Program-made: the position numbers and the translations under genes
The notes under the pieces: generated by a model
Told to the model about the DNA's origin: nothing
Seen by the model: only the letters and a program-made list of their open reading frames with translations
Database searches by the model: none
Assembly: GCF_026242045.1 (NCBI RefSeq)
Contig: NZ_JAPJDO010000006.1
Span: 124,001-188,000 of the forward strand
Source: Mycobacterium pinniadriaticum
GTDB taxonomy: Bacteria > Actinomycetota > Actinomycetes > Mycobacteriales > Mycobacteriaceae
DNA length: 64,000 nucleotides
Reading direction: 5' to 3'
Shown: in pieces, positions 10,806-21,597 of the stretch
Layout: every line of letters begins with the position of its first letter
How positions within the stretch are numbered: the stretch's first letter is position 1

Positions 10806-11633
10806 ATGGCTAACTACACCGCTGCCGACGTCAAGCGGCTTCGGGAGCTCACCGGCGCGGGCATGCTCGACTGCAAGAACGCCCTGGCCGACAGTGACGG
10901 CGATTTCGACAAGGCGGTCGAGGCGCTTCGGATCAAGGGCGCCAAGGACGTCGGCAAGCGCGCCGAGCGCGCCACCGCCGAAGGCCTGGTCGCCGCCAAG
11001 GGCGGCGCGCTGATCGAGCTCAACTCCGAGACCGATTTCGTCGCCAAGAACGCCGAGTTCCAGAAGTTGGCCGACGACGTCGTGGCTGCCGCGCTGGAGT
11101 CCAAGGCCGCCGATGTGGAGGCCCTCAAGGCCGCCAAAATCGGTGACAAGACCGTCGAGCAGGTCGTCGCGGAGCTGTCGGCCAAGATCGGCGAGAAGCT
11201 CGAGCTTCGCCGTGCGGTGTATTTCGACGGCAACGTCGAGGCCTACCTGCACAAGCGGGCCGCCGACCTGCCGCCCGCGGTGGGTGTGCTGGTCGAGTTC
11301 GAAGCCGGTGATGACCAGAAAGGCGCAGCCGCGGCACATGCCGTGGCCCTGCAGATCGCCGCGCTGAAGGCCAAGTACCTGACGCGTGAGGACGTTCCGG
11401 AGGACATCGTCGCCAACGAGCGCCGCATCGCCGAGGAGACCGCCAAGAGCGAGGGCAAGCCCGAGCAGGCATTGCCCAAGATCGTGGAGGGCCGCCTGAC
11501 CGGCTTCTTCAAGGACGTCGTGCTGCTCGATCAGCCGTCGGTTTCCGACAGCAAGAAGAGCGTCAAGGCGCTGCTCGACGAGGCCGGCGTGACCGTGACG
11601 CGGTTCGCCCGGTTCGAGGTCGGTCAGCAGTAA
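10806..11633 (+). CDS. tsf: Translation elongation factor Ts
   Basis: Guanine nucleotide exchange factor that recycles EF-Tu-GDP. The 275-residue sequence has the N-terminal UBA-like domain with [18 protein letters not shown], the signature [12 protein letters not shown], and the dimer-type C-terminal subdomains ending [13 protein letters not shown] at 10806 follows GGGAAGGG. Cotranscribed with rpsB and closed by a strong terminator at 11676-11719. Confidence 0.98.
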   Translation: MANYTAADVKRLRELTGAGMLDCKNALADSDGDFDKAVEALRIKGAKDVGKRAERATAEGLVAAKGGALIELNSETDFVAKNAEFQKLADDVVAAALESKAADVEALKAAKIGDKTVEQVVAELSAKIGEKLELRRAVYFDGNVEAYLHKRAADLPPAVGVLVEFEAGDDQKGAAAAHAVALQIAALKAKYLTREDVPEDIVANERRIAEETAKSEGKPEQALPKIVEGRLTGFFKDVVLLDQPSVSDSKKSVKALLDEAGVTVTRFARFEVGQQ

Positions 11634-11675
11634 GACTTGGGCGGCACACTCACCAAGTCGCTGCTGCCCACTAGG

Positions 11676-11719
11676 AAAACCCCGCGCCATATCCGGCGAT
11701 CCCGGAGGCGCGGGGTTTT
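11676..11719 (+). terminator. Rho-independent terminator after rpsB-tsf
   Basis: Perfect 13-bp inverted repeat: AAAACCCCGCGCC at 11676-11688 and GGCGCGGGGTTTT at 11707-11719, ending in a T run, 42 bp past the tsf stop. Symmetry would let it work in both directions. Confidence 0.9.
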
Positions 11720-11765
11720 GCCGTCCTCACCGAAGCTCCCCGGCCGGTGTGCGGTTGGATGAGCC

Positions 11766-12629
11766 ATGCGCATCGGAGTCGTCTTCCCCCAAACCGAACT
11801 CGGTGGCGACGCCGGCGCGGTCCGCGCCTACGGCCAGCGGGTCGAGGAATTGGGGTTCACCCACGTCCTTGCCTACGACCATGTGCTGGGCGCCGATCCC
11901 GAGGTACATCGGGGCTGGGCCGGGCCCTACGACATCGACACCACCTTTCACGAACCGCTGGTGATGTTCGGCTATCTCGCGGCCGTCACGACGACGCTGG
12001 AGCTGGTCACCGGCGTGATCATCCTGCCGCAGCGCCAAAGCGCCCTGGTGGCCAAGCAGGCCGCCGAGGTCGATTTGCTCAGCGGTGGACGGTTGCGACT
12101 CGGAGTCGGGTTGGGCTGGAACCCCGTCGAGTACGAGGCGCTCGGCGAGGATTTCTCCACCCGTGGGCGGCGCTGCGAGGAACAGGTCACGGTCATGCGA
12201 CGGCTGTGGACCGAACGCAGCGTCACGCTTTCGGGCCGCCATCACACGATCACCGGCGCGGGCCTGGCGCCGTTGCCGATCCAGCGGCCGATCCCGGTGT
12301 GGTTCGGCGCCGCCTCCGAGCGGGCCTACGAGCGGGCGGGACGGCTGGCCGACGGCTGGTTCCCGATGATGGGGCCCGGCCACGCGCTCGAGAGGGCGCG
12401 AGGCGCGGTGGAACGGGCCGCGGTAGCCGCCGGTCGGGATCCCGCTGTCTTGGGTATGGAGGGGCGAATCGACATCGCCCGGAGTCGCGACCGGGTGGCC
12501 GAGGAGCTCACGGCCTGGTCGGCAGCCGGCGCCACCCACGTCTCGATCAACACGATGGGCGCCGGATTGGGCGGGGTGGACGGTCACCTGGCCGCCTTGG
12601 AAGCGGTGGCGGCCGACCTCACCCGGTGA
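11766..12629 (+). CDS. LLM-class F420-dependent oxidoreductase
   Basis: TIM-barrel enzyme of the luciferase-like monooxygenase superfamily (287 residues), expected to use coenzyme F420. Family blocks are the N-terminal MRIGVVFPQTELGGD, EELGFTHVLAYDHVLGADP, LVTGVIILPQRQSALVAKQAAEVD (split here as LVTGVIILPQRQ and AAEVDLLSGGR), GVGLGWNPVEYEALG and IPVWFGAASERAYERAGRLADGW (seen as PVWFGAASE and RLADGWFPM). ATG at 11766 follows GGATGAGC. The gene stands alone between the tsf terminator and the amidase. Substrate unknown. Confidence 0.88.
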   Translation: MRIGVVFPQTELGGDAGAVRAYGQRVEELGFTHVLAYDHVLGADPEVHRGWAGPYDIDTTFHEPLVMFGYLAAVTTTLELVTGVIILPQRQSALVAKQAAEVDLLSGGRLRLGVGLGWNPVEYEALGEDFSTRGRRCEEQVTVMRRLWTERSVTLSGRHHTITGAGLAPLPIQRPIPVWFGAASERAYERAGRLADGWFPMMGPGHALERARGAVERAAVAAGRDPAVLGMEGRIDIARSRDRVAEELTAWSAAGATHVSINTMGAGLGGVDGHLAALEAVAADLTR

Positions 12630-12671
12630 GCCCGGGCCGTTATTGAACACGTGCCTGCTAGCGTCAGGTGA

Positions 12672-14075
12672 ATGCGGCATGTGCACGCCTTCGGCGACGA
12701 CGCGCTCGGCGACCTGGATGCGGTGGGGTTGGTGGATGCTCTTCGCACCGGAAAGGTGTCGCGGCCCGAACTCGTCGAGGCCGCGATCGCCCGGACCGAG
12801 GCGGTCAACCCGATCCTCAACGGCTTGGCGCACGAAACCTTCGACCGGGCCTTGGCCCGGGCCCATGCCGGATCCCGCGGATTCTTCGACGGTGTGCCGA
12901 CGTTCATCAAGGACAACGTCGACGTCGAGGGAATGCCCACGATGCAGGGCACCGACGCATGGGCGCCCCGCCCTCAGCCGGCACACGGTGATTTCGCCAG
13001 CTTCTTCCTGGCCACCGGCCTGGTGCCGCTGGGCAAGACCCAGCTCTCGGAGTTCGGGTTCAGTGCCTCGGCCGAACATCCCCGCCTCGGCGCGGTGCGC
13101 AATCCGTGGGACACCGACTTCACCGCGGGCGCGTCCTCCTCGGGCTCGGGTGCCTTCGTCGCGGCGGGTGTGGTGCCCATCGCGCACGCCAACGACGGTG
13201 GCGGCTCGATCCGGATCCCCGCCGCGTGCAACGGACTGGTCGGCCTCAAACCCTCCCGTGGCCGGTTGCCTCTGGACAAGATGTCGCGCCAGATGCCGGT
13301 GCGCATCGTCAATGACGGGGTGCTGACCCGCTCTGTGCGCGACACCGCCGCGTTCTACCGTGAAGCCGAACGCATCTGGCGCAACCGCCGATTGGAGCCG
13401 ATCGGTGCAGTGACCGGTCCGGGTTCTACCCGGCTGCGCGTCGCGGTCGTCACCCAGTCGGTGAATCGACTGGCCGCCCCGAGCATCCGCGGGCACACCT
13501 TGCAGACCGCAGAACTCATTGCGGGCCTGGGTCACAGCGTGGAGTACCTGGACCACAACCCGGTGCCGCGCTACTTCGTCGACGACTTCCTCTTGTACTG
13601 GGCGCTGCTGGCGATGACCTTGGTGCGCACCGGGCAGCGAGCGTTCGGCGAGAGCTTCGACCGGTCGAAGCTGGACAATCTCACCCTGGGGCTCGACCGT
13701 TACGCCACCCGCAACCTGCACCGGATGCCGGTGGCCATCACCCGGCTGCGCCGGTTGCGACGAGTCACCGCCCGGCTCTATCAGACCTACGACGTGCTGC
13801 TCACGCCCACGCTGGCCGAGGAAACACCCCGGATCGGCCACTTGGACCCCACCGCGGACTATCAGCAGATCATCGACCGGCTGGTCGACTGGGTGGCGTT
13901 CACGCCGCTGCAGAACGCCACCGGTGAGCCGGCGATCTCGCTGCCGTTGGCGCAGTCCGCGTCCGGTATGCCGGTGGGCATGATGTTGTCCGGACCGATC
14001 GGTCACGAGCGCAGATTGTTGGAACTGGCCTTCGAGCTGGAGACGGCCAAGCCTTGGCCGCGGATACAAGACTGA
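12672..14075 (+). CDS. amiC: Amidase, amidase-signature family (AmiC, Rv2888c-like)
   Basis: Cytosolic amide hydrolase of 467 residues with the Ser-cisSer-Lys triad of the amidase-signature family. The Lys is in VPTFIKDNVDVEG and the Ser-rich signature in GASSSGSGAFVAAGVVPIAH followed by NDGGGSIRIPA. The order after rpsB-tsf matches Rv2888c. A LLM gene is inserted between here. Natural substrate is not known; homologs act on small aryl or aliphatic amides. Confidence 0.9.
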   Translation: MRHVHAFGDDALGDLDAVGLVDALRTGKVSRPELVEAAIARTEAVNPILNGLAHETFDRALARAHAGSRGFFDGVPTFIKDNVDVEGMPTMQGTDAWAPRPQPAHGDFASFFLATGLVPLGKTQLSEFGFSASAEHPRLGAVRNPWDTDFTAGASSSGSGAFVAAGVVPIAHANDGGGSIRIPAACNGLVGLKPSRGRLPLDKMSRQMPVRIVNDGVLTRSVRDTAAFYREAERIWRNRRLEPIGAVTGPGSTRLRVAVVTQSVNRLAAPSIRGHTLQTAELIAGLGHSVEYLDHNPVPRYFVDDFLLYWALLAMTLVRTGQRAFGESFDRSKLDNLTLGLDRYATRNLHRMPVAITRLRRLRRVTARLYQTYDVLLTPTLAEETPRIGHLDPTADYQQIIDRLVDWVAFTPLQNATGEPAISLPLAQSASGMPVGMMLSGPIGHERRLLELAFELETAKPWPRIQD

Positions 14076-14361
14076 CCGTCCGAAACACTCGCAGCGTTCT
14101 CGGTTCGGGTGCGGAATCCGTGGTTGCTGTGAATTCGCTGGGAGCCGTGACTGTTTCGCTGGTCGACGTCAGCAAACTGGCGAGAATTCGATTACCATCG
14201 GAGCGAGAACGAGGCGCTGAAGACGGTCACGGCCAGCCACCCAGCCTGACTGTCAACGAAATCCGTTGCCACAACTTGGTTCCCATCGATACGCGGATTT
14301 AACGACGGCACCTTCGAGTTAACCTGTTGGATATCAATCGCGGCGGTGCGTGAAACTTCCC

Positions 14362-14414
14362 GGCCGCAACATTTCCGTTGTGGAAACCTCTGCCTCCACA
14401 ACGATTTCGCGGCC
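14362..14414 (+). promoter_or_regulatory. Nested perfect hairpin at the 5' end of the ABC permease gene
   Basis: Inner perfect stem of 9 bp (CGTTGTGGA at 14376-14384, TCCACAACG at 14395-14403, 10-base loop) inside an outer 6-bp stem (GGCCGC at 14362-14367, GCGGCC at 14409-14414). The preceding 14076-14349 is lower in GC and gene-free and probably holds the promoter. The hairpin argues that 14350-14451 is leader rather than coding. Confidence 0.55.
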
Positions 14415-14451
14415 GTCGGCGCTCGCCACCTCTTCGGGGAACAACACCTTC

Positions 14452-15549
14452 GTGTGTCTTCTCCGGTTTGCGTGGGCGAACATCCGGCGACGGCCCGAAC
14501 GGTTTGTGTTGTCTGTGCTCGGTATCGCCCTGGCGATCACATGTGTGATGGTCGTGCGCACCATCTCGTCGAGCTTCGCCATCACCGGCGCGGACTCGGT
14601 GACCGAGGTGCTCGGCGATGCGCAACTGTGGGCCGTGCCCGCCGCCGGCGTTCACTACGACAGCAAGGTGCAGGCTCTGGTTGCCGATGGACCGGCGCCC
14701 GTGATCGCCGCCCCTGGGGGGTGGCGAGCGATCGAGACGCTCTCCGGAACCACCACGATCAACGGGACGCTTGTGTCACTGCATGGAAGCAGCGAAACAC
14801 CGGGTGGCCAAGCGCTTTTGGGATCTGACGTGGCACAGCGGCTGGGCGTGCACGATGGAGACCGGATTGTCGTCGGCGGGCAGGATCTGGGTGTGCGTGT
14901 TGGCGCCGCGGGTCAGTCCGTGACGGTGTCGATGCCGCTCGCGCAATCGATTGTGGGTGACAACGGCTGGTGGACCGTCTACGCGCCATCCGGCCAGGAA
15001 AAGAATCGCAACCTCGGCAGCACCTTCGGCGGTGCGGTCGGGCTGCCCTCGACCACCGATCCGTCCGTCAAGCCGGACCCCGCCGGTGCCGGACTGATCT
15101 ATGACACGGTGGGCGGAAACGGCCCGCTGACGTTCGACCAGAAATTCTCGGCGTTGTTCTCGGGCAAGGTCACCAGTTCCACGCTCGGCATCATCTCGAT
15201 CATCGGTCTGGTGCTCGGCTTCGTCATCGCGGTGTCGTCATTCCTGGCGGCCGTGCAGGAGCGCCGGCGCGAATTCGGCATCATGTCCAGCATCGGCCTC
15301 GCCGACGAGGTGCTGTACTTCTTCCTGGTGGAGTCCGCAGTCGTGTTCGTGGCCGCCTACGTGTTCGGCGTGCTCGCCGCGGGAGTCGCTGTCTGGTTGG
15401 TGATTCCGGGAATCGCCACACCGATCGCCTGGTTGCAGGCGGCCGGCATGGTTGCCGGATTCGTGCCGGCGATGTCGATCGTCGGGGCGTTGATACCCGT
15501 GCATCGGCTACTGCAACACCGTCCCGTCGACCTGCTGGGAGCCCGCTGA
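14452..15549 (+). CDS. ABC transporter permease, FtsX/MacB-like
   Basis: Membrane permease of the FtsX/MacB family, four predicted helices: one after the N-terminus (FVLSVLGIALAITCVMVV), then a large extracytoplasmic domain, then three at the C-terminus (around SSTLGIISIIGLVLGFVIAV, VVFVAAYVFGVLAAG and the last third). It includes the cytoplasmic REFGIMSSIGL loop typical of FtsX permeases. The reading frame is open from GTG 14350, but residues from there to 14451 are Ser/Thr-rich and overlap a strong hairpin. GTG at 14452 (VCLLRFAWANIRRR) therefore looks more likely; this start is uncertain. It overlaps the next gene by one base (TGATG). Confidence 0.78.
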   Translation: MCLLRFAWANIRRRPERFVLSVLGIALAITCVMVVRTISSSFAITGADSVTEVLGDAQLWAVPAAGVHYDSKVQALVADGPAPVIAAPGGWRAIETLSGTTTINGTLVSLHGSSETPGGQALLGSDVAQRLGVHDGDRIVVGGQDLGVRVGAAGQSVTVSMPLAQSIVGDNGWWTVYAPSGQEKNRNLGSTFGGAVGLPSTTDPSVKPDPAGAGLIYDTVGGNGPLTFDQKFSALFSGKVTSSTLGIISIIGLVLGFVIAVSSFLAAVQERRREFGIMSSIGLADEVLYFFLVESAVVFVAAYVFGVLAAGVAVWLVIPGIATPIAWLQAAGMVAGFVPAMSIVGALIPVHRLLQHRPVDLLGAR

Positions 15550-16115
15550 TGATCAAATTCGGGCTGTCCTACGGCTGGTTGTCCGCGCGCCGGCGGGTCA
15601 GGGAGATAGTGCTGCCGATCGTGACGACCGCGACGGGCGCCTTCCTGGTCGTCATCGTCTTCGGGATGTCTGCGGGTATCCAGGCCCAGTCGGCTTCGCT
15701 GGGTCACGCCGGCGAAATCGGCCGGGCGGTCATCCTGATCGCCATCACGGTGCTGCTGGTCGGTGTGGTCGAAGTGGCTGTGGCGACCACCCGCACGATT
15801 GCGCACCGCACCCGCGAACTCGGTGTGCTCGGGGCCACCGGTGTGCGGCGCGGACCCGTAATCGCCGCGCTTCTGGTGGAACCGGCGGTCGGTGCCACCC
15901 TAGGCGCCGTCCTCGGCGTGGTGTTGGCCGTCGTGGCCGCCGTGGTGTTCGGCGTACTCGGACTGGTGCCCACCGGGGTGTCAGCCGCCGGCCTCGGCGT
16001 CGGCGCGGTGATCGCCGTCGGAGTCAGCATCGTCGCGGCGCTGGCCACCAGCATTCTGCCCACGTGGAACGCGGCGTCGCGTTCCCCCATTCATTCCCTG
16101 TCGACCGGAGGTTAG
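15549..16115 (+). CDS. ABC transporter permease, short FtsX-domain subunit
   Basis: A 188-residue membrane protein with about four helices and a C-terminal FtsX-like permease core: RTIAHRTRELGVLGATGVRRG is the cytoplasmic loop seen in MacB/LolC-type permeases. Compared with the first permease it lacks the large extracytoplasmic domain. ATG overlaps the upstream stop as TGATG, so translation is coupled. It likely pairs with the preceding permease and the following ATPase as one exporter or lipoprotein-handling complex. Substrate unknown. Confidence 0.8.
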   Translation: MIKFGLSYGWLSARRRVREIVLPIVTTATGAFLVVIVFGMSAGIQAQSASLGHAGEIGRAVILIAITVLLVGVVEVAVATTRTIAHRTRELGVLGATGVRRGPVIAALLVEPAVGATLGAVLGVVLAVVAAVVFGVLGLVPTGVSAAGLGVGAVIAVGVSIVAALATSILPTWNAASRSPIHSLSTGG

Positions 16116-16117
16116 AC

Positions 16118-16840
16118 ATGACCGCAGTCGAAGACGCCATACCTGATGTCACACCGGCAACCGAACCGTCGCCGGTGATCGAGATCAGCGACGTGTGGAA
16201 ACTCCACAAGCTCGGTGACGAGGTGGTCAAGGCGCTGATTGCCGCCGAATTGACTGTCATGCCAGGCGAATTCGTCTGCCTGATGGGACCGAGCGGTAGC
16301 GGAAAGTCGACACTGCTCAACATCATCGGCGGCCTGGACCGGCCGACCAAGGGGTCGGTGACGATCGGCGGGCGCGACACCGGGAAGCTCACCGAGAGCC
16401 AGTTTGCGGCATTGCGCCACGACACGATCGGGTTCATCTTCCAGAGCTACAACCTGATCCCGTTCCTGTCGGCGGTCGAGAACGTCGAACTGCCACTGAT
16501 GTTCGAGCCCTACGACCGCAAGGCGCTGCGCCAGCGGGCGATGGAGCTGCTCGACCTCGTCGGCCTGAGTCACCGAGTTCACCACCAGCCGACCAAGATG
16601 TCCGGTGGCGAACAGCAGCGCACGGCGATCGCGCGCTCACTGATCAGCAACCCGACGCTCGTCCTTGCCGACGAGCCGACTGCGAATCTTGACCACCGAA
16701 CGGGGGAGACGGTGGTGCGCATGCTGCGCGACCTGTGTTCGACGCTGGGCGTCACGGTCGTCGCAAGCACCCACGATCCCACGGTGGCCGACGAAGCGAG
16801 CCGTGTCGTCCGTATGAGAGACGGACAAATCATCAACTAA
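16118..16840 (+). CDS. ABC transporter ATP-binding protein, MacB/LolD type
   Basis: Cytosolic ATPase subunit (240 residues) with complete motifs: Walker A GPSGSGKST, Q-loop FIFQSYNLIPF, signature MSGGEQQR, Walker B TLVLADEPTANLD and the H-loop THDP. Closest to the MacB/LolD/FtsE group, consistent with the FtsX-like permeases upstream. ATG at 16118 lies 2 bp after the permease stop and follows CCGGAGG. The three genes form a complete transporter operon. Confidence 0.93.
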   Translation: MTAVEDAIPDVTPATEPSPVIEISDVWKLHKLGDEVVKALIAAELTVMPGEFVCLMGPSGSGKSTLLNIIGGLDRPTKGSVTIGGRDTGKLTESQFAALRHDTIGFIFQSYNLIPFLSAVENVELPLMFEPYDRKALRQRAMELLDLVGLSHRVHHQPTKMSGGEQQRTAIARSLISNPTLVLADEPTANLDHRTGETVVRMLRDLCSTLGVTVVASTHDPTVADEASRVVRMRDGQIIN

Positions 16841-16886
16841 TCCAGCGGGATTGAATAGCCCCTAACGGGATTGGGAGTAAATACGT

Positions 16887-18407
16887 ATGACGCAAGAACT
16901 CGAGGCTCCAGCGTCGGCTCAGCGGGACAAGCTACTGACCACAGAGCTTGTCCCCGAGCAGATTCTGCCCAAGATCATGACCACGTACGGCTTGGTCGCC
17001 ACCTACGTCTTCATCATCTGCTGGCTGACCGGATCGTCGGTGATGGCCACGGGCGGCTGGACCGCAATCCCGATGTGGGTGCTCGGCATCCTGACCTTTC
17101 TGGTCCCGGCGGGTATGGCCGTTGCCGAGTTGGGCAACCTGTGGCCGGGTCAAGGTGGCGTGTACATCTGGGCCACCCGCACCATGGGTGAAACGTGGGG
17201 GTTCATCGGCGGCTACCTGTCGTGGATCCCGGTGATCCTCAACGCGGCATCCTCGCCGGCGATCATCCTGCAATTGGTGTTGCTGGCATTCCACGCCGAA
17301 CTCGGCCTGACCCTCAGCATCATCCTGCAGGTGGCGATTCTCTGGGCTGTCATCGGTCTGTCGCTGGCCAAGCTGGCCGCCAACCAGCGGGTGATGGGCG
17401 TCGTCTTCGTGGTGTACGGAGTGTTGACCGCCGTCATCTTCGTCGCCGGCGTGATCTATGCGCTCCGCAATGGCTCGGGGACACCGTTCAGCCTGCATGA
17501 CTCCCTGGTACCCGACTTCGCCGGTGCCGGCTTCCTGTACGGCACGGTGCTGCTGTACCTGCTGGGTGTCGAGACGCCGTACAACATGGGCGCGGAATTC
17601 CTGTCGGTGCGCAAGAGCGGTCCGAGAATGGTGATCTGGGGTTCGGTGGCGCTCGTCGCGATCTACCTGCTCACCACCCTGGGCACCATGATGGTGCTTC
17701 CGTCGGACCAGATCGACCCGGTCACCGGTGTCATCGGCATGCTGGGATCAGCGGCCCCCGCGGGCGTGATGGAGGTCGCGGCCATCGTGTTGGCCGGTAT
17801 CGTGTTCGTGGCGTTGATGACCTACCAGGTCACCTACTCGCGGCTGATCTTCGTCTCCGGGCTGGAGCGTCACCTGCCGCGGTTGTTCACCCACCTCAAC
17901 CCGCGTACCCGCAACCCGGTGACCGCGATCCTGATCCAGGGTGTGCTCTCGTCGCTGATCCTGGTCGGGCTGTACTCGCAGAGCAGCATGGCCAACGTCA
18001 CCGTCTTCCTGCAGGGTGGCCTGTCCACCGTGTGGCTGGTGTCCGGGTTCTTCTTCCTGTTCCCGGTCGTCATCGCCCGCAAGAAGTACGCCGATCGCTA
18101 TGCGACAGAGAAGTTCTGGCGCATTCCCGGCGGCATGGTCGGAGTGTGGATCGCCGTCGTCGTCGGCACGATCGGCACCATCGGCGGTGTCTACTACTCC
18201 TTCGCCAAGTCCTGGATCCAGGACGTTCCCGACAGCACCTGGATGGTCTGGACCGGTGGTATCTCGCTGGGCATGATCGCGCTCGGCGTGGTCGTCTACA
18301 TCTTCGGCCGGCGTTCGGCGCACAAGATGAACTCCGACGACGCACTGGCCCACCTTGCCGTGCTGGATCTCAAGAAGTCTGAAACAACGAGCCCTGAGGC
18401 GGTTTAG
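16887..18407 (+). CDS. APC-superfamily amino acid/amine permease
   Basis: Twelve-helix inner-membrane permease of 506 residues. The first helix region has TYGLVATYVFIICWLTGSS and then the APC-type PAGMAVAELGNLWPGQGGVY, where the substrate-binding unwound helix lies. The C-terminal tail is cytosolic. The amine oxidase gene begins 6 bp after its stop, so the permease most likely brings in the oxidase substrate or a related amine; exact substrate unknown. A start at ATG 16887 follows GGGAG. Confidence 0.88.
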   Translation: MTQELEAPASAQRDKLLTTELVPEQILPKIMTTYGLVATYVFIICWLTGSSVMATGGWTAIPMWVLGILTFLVPAGMAVAELGNLWPGQGGVYIWATRTMGETWGFIGGYLSWIPVILNAASSPAIILQLVLLAFHAELGLTLSIILQVAILWAVIGLSLAKLAANQRVMGVVFVVYGVLTAVIFVAGVIYALRNGSGTPFSLHDSLVPDFAGAGFLYGTVLLYLLGVETPYNMGAEFLSVRKSGPRMVIWGSVALVAIYLLTTLGTMMVLPSDQIDPVTGVIGMLGSAAPAGVMEVAAIVLAGIVFVALMTYQVTYSRLIFVSGLERHLPRLFTHLNPRTRNPVTAILIQGVLSSLILVGLYSQSSMANVTVFLQGGLSTVWLVSGFFFLFPVVIARKKYADRYATEKFWRIPGGMVGVWIAVVVGTIGTIGGVYYSFAKSWIQDVPDSTWMVWTGGISLGMIALGVVVYIFGRRSAHKMNSDDALAHLAVLDLKKSETTSPEAV

Positions 18408-18413
18408 CCCGAT

Positions 18414-20396
18414 ATGACAATGGACAGCACCGTGCTGAGCACGGCGACGACCGACGACCGTGCCTGTTACCCTCTCGACCCGCTCAGCGGAGCCGAGATC
18501 GAGGCAGCCGCGGCCGTGGTCAAGGAGTCCGAATACACCACGCCAACACTGAGATTCGTGATGATTCAGCTCGCGGAGCCGGACAAGAACTCGGAGTTGA
18601 CGTTCGAGTCGATGAGCGACGTCCCGCGGCGTGCATTCATCACGATGTACGACGCTCCCGCCAAGATGATCTACGAGGCGGTCGTCGACATCGGAGCCCG
18701 GGTCATCGAGTCCTGGACCCCGGTGCCGGGTCGGTTCCCGTCCTATCTCGTGGAGCATATGACCGGTGTCGAGGAGGTGGTTCGCGCCGACCCGCGCTGG
18801 CAGGAGGCCATGCGCAAGCGTGGTGTCACCGATTTCGGCCTGGCGATGATCGACCCATGGCCGGCCGGCTACTACGGCGCGCAGGACCACTACGACAGCT
18901 CGGCGTTGATCTGCCGGCCGTTGACGTTCATGCGCGCCGCACCCTCCGAACACGGGTATGCCCGTCCGGTGGAAGGTCTGATCGTCACCGTCGACCTCGA
19001 CCAGATGAAGGTGATCGACGTCGAAGACCACGGGGTGGTGCCGTTGCCGCCGAAGGCGGGCAACTACTCGGCTCAGTTCATGTTCGACGAGGACAACCGG
19101 CCGGCCTTCACGCAGTTCCGTGACGACGTCAAGACCATCGAGATCACCCAGCCCGACGGCCCGAGCTTCACCGTGGACGGCTGGAAGGTCCAGTGGCAGA
19201 AGTGGTCTTTGCGAGTCGGGTTCAATCCGCGTGAAGGTCTGACGCTGCACGAGATCACCTACAACGACCGTGGAACCGTCCGGCCGATCATGTATCGGGC
19301 GGCGCTGTCGGAGATGGTGGTGCCCTACGGGGACACTTCGCCCACCCACTGGAACAAGAATGTGTTCGACATGGGCGAGGTCGGCATGGGTTTCTCGGCG
19401 AACCCGTTGACTCTCGGGTGTGACTGTCTGGGTGAGATCTACTACTTCGACGGCACGGTGCACGACTCGTCGGGTAACGCGGTCACCATTCCCAACGCGA
19501 TCTGCATGCATGAAGAGGACTACGGGATTTCGTGGAAGCACACGGATTTCCGCACCGAAGAGGTGGAGGTCCGTCGGTCACGTCGGCTGGTGATCTCGAT
19601 GATCTGCACCGTGGGCAACTACGAGTACGGATTCTTCTGGTACCTGTACAACGACGCGTCGATCGAGATGGAGGTCAAGCTCTCCGGAGTGCTCACGACC
19701 GGGTCGATTCCCGAAGGCGAAACGCCGCGGTGGGGCAAGCTCGTCGCTCCTGGCATCTACGGCCCGAATCACCAGCACTTCTTCAACTTCCGGCTCGACA
19801 TGAGCATCGACGGTCCGAACAACAGTGTCTACGAGGTCGATTCTGTTGTGGAGCCCGAGCCTGAGCTCAACCCGCACCACAACGCCTGGATCGCCAAGGA
19901 CACATTGGTGGCCTCGGAGGCCGAGGGTGCGCGCGACTGGAATTGGTCGACCGGACGGTACTGGAAGGTCACCAACCCGTCGAAGAAGAACGAGCTCGGC
20001 GCGGCGGTGGGCTACAAGCTGATGCCGCGCGACCCGGTACCAGTGATGGTGCAGGAAGGCTCCTACATCTATGACCGGGCGCGGTTCGTCCAGCACAACT
20101 TGTGGGTCACCAAGTACGACCCCGAGGAGAAGTTCGCCGCCGGCAATTACATGTATCAATGCGCCGAGGCGCAGGGTCTGCCGCAGTTCGTCGCCGACGA
20201 CGCGCCACTGGAAAACACCGACGTCGTGCTGTGGTACACGGTCGGTGCCCATCACATCGTGTGCCCGGAGGACTGGCCGGTGATGCCGTGCCACTACACC
20301 GGATTCAAGATGAAGCCGATCGGGTTCTTCGACGGAAATCCGGCGCTGGACCTGCCCCCGTCAGCACCGAAGTGCTGCCACTCCAACCGGATGTAG
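18414..20396 (+). CDS. tynA: Copper-containing primary amine oxidase
   Basis: Oxidatively deaminates a primary amine to an aldehyde with release of ammonia and hydrogen peroxide. The 660-residue protein has the topaquinone precursor Tyr at about 403 (VGNYEYG), the catalytic base Asp at about 311 in SEMVVPYGD, copper ligands His 453 and 455 in NHQHF, and a third His near 626 in MPCHYTGF, the same spacing as Arthrobacter globiformis amine oxidase. No signal peptide, so it acts in the cytosol. ATG at 18414, six bases after the permease stop. Phenethylamine, tyramine or histamine are possible substrates; the sequence does not decide. Confidence 0.94.
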   Translation: MTMDSTVLSTATTDDRACYPLDPLSGAEIEAAAAVVKESEYTTPTLRFVMIQLAEPDKNSELTFESMSDVPRRAFITMYDAPAKMIYEAVVDIGARVIESWTPVPGRFPSYLVEHMTGVEEVVRADPRWQEAMRKRGVTDFGLAMIDPWPAGYYGAQDHYDSSALICRPLTFMRAAPSEHGYARPVEGLIVTVDLDQMKVIDVEDHGVVPLPPKAGNYSAQFMFDEDNRPAFTQFRDDVKTIEITQPDGPSFTVDGWKVQWQKWSLRVGFNPREGLTLHEITYNDRGTVRPIMYRAALSEMVVPYGDTSPTHWNKNVFDMGEVGMGFSANPLTLGCDCLGEIYYFDGTVHDSSGNAVTIPNAICMHEEDYGISWKHTDFRTEEVEVRRSRRLVISMICTVGNYEYGFFWYLYNDASIEMEVKLSGVLTTGSIPEGETPRWGKLVAPGIYGPNHQHFFNFRLDMSIDGPNNSVYEVDSVVEPEPELNPHHNAWIAKDTLVASEAEGARDWNWSTGRYWKVTNPSKKNELGAAVGYKLMPRDPVPVMVQEGSYIYDRARFVQHNLWVTKYDPEEKFAAGNYMYQCAEAQGLPQFVADDAPLENTDVVLWYTVGAHHIVCPEDWPVMPCHYTGFKMKPIGFFDGNPALDLPPSAPKCCHSNRM

Positions 20397-20421
20397 GCAG
20401 ACCCGCCTGACCTGACCGTTG

Positions 20422-21571
<1,150 letters not shown>

Positions 21572-21597
21572 CGACAGCATGTCGTAGGCTGACCGGC

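Noticed and set aside
11727..14069. A 780-codon open frame on the minus strand across the LLM and amidase genes
   Set aside because: Both plus-strand genes have intact motifs; the minus frame is low-complexity Gln/Arg/Gly/His and spans two genes.
14054..14302. An 82-codon open frame between the amidase and the ABC permease
   Set aside because: No ribosome site, overlaps the amidase end, no recognizable domain; the region is more likely promoter DNA.
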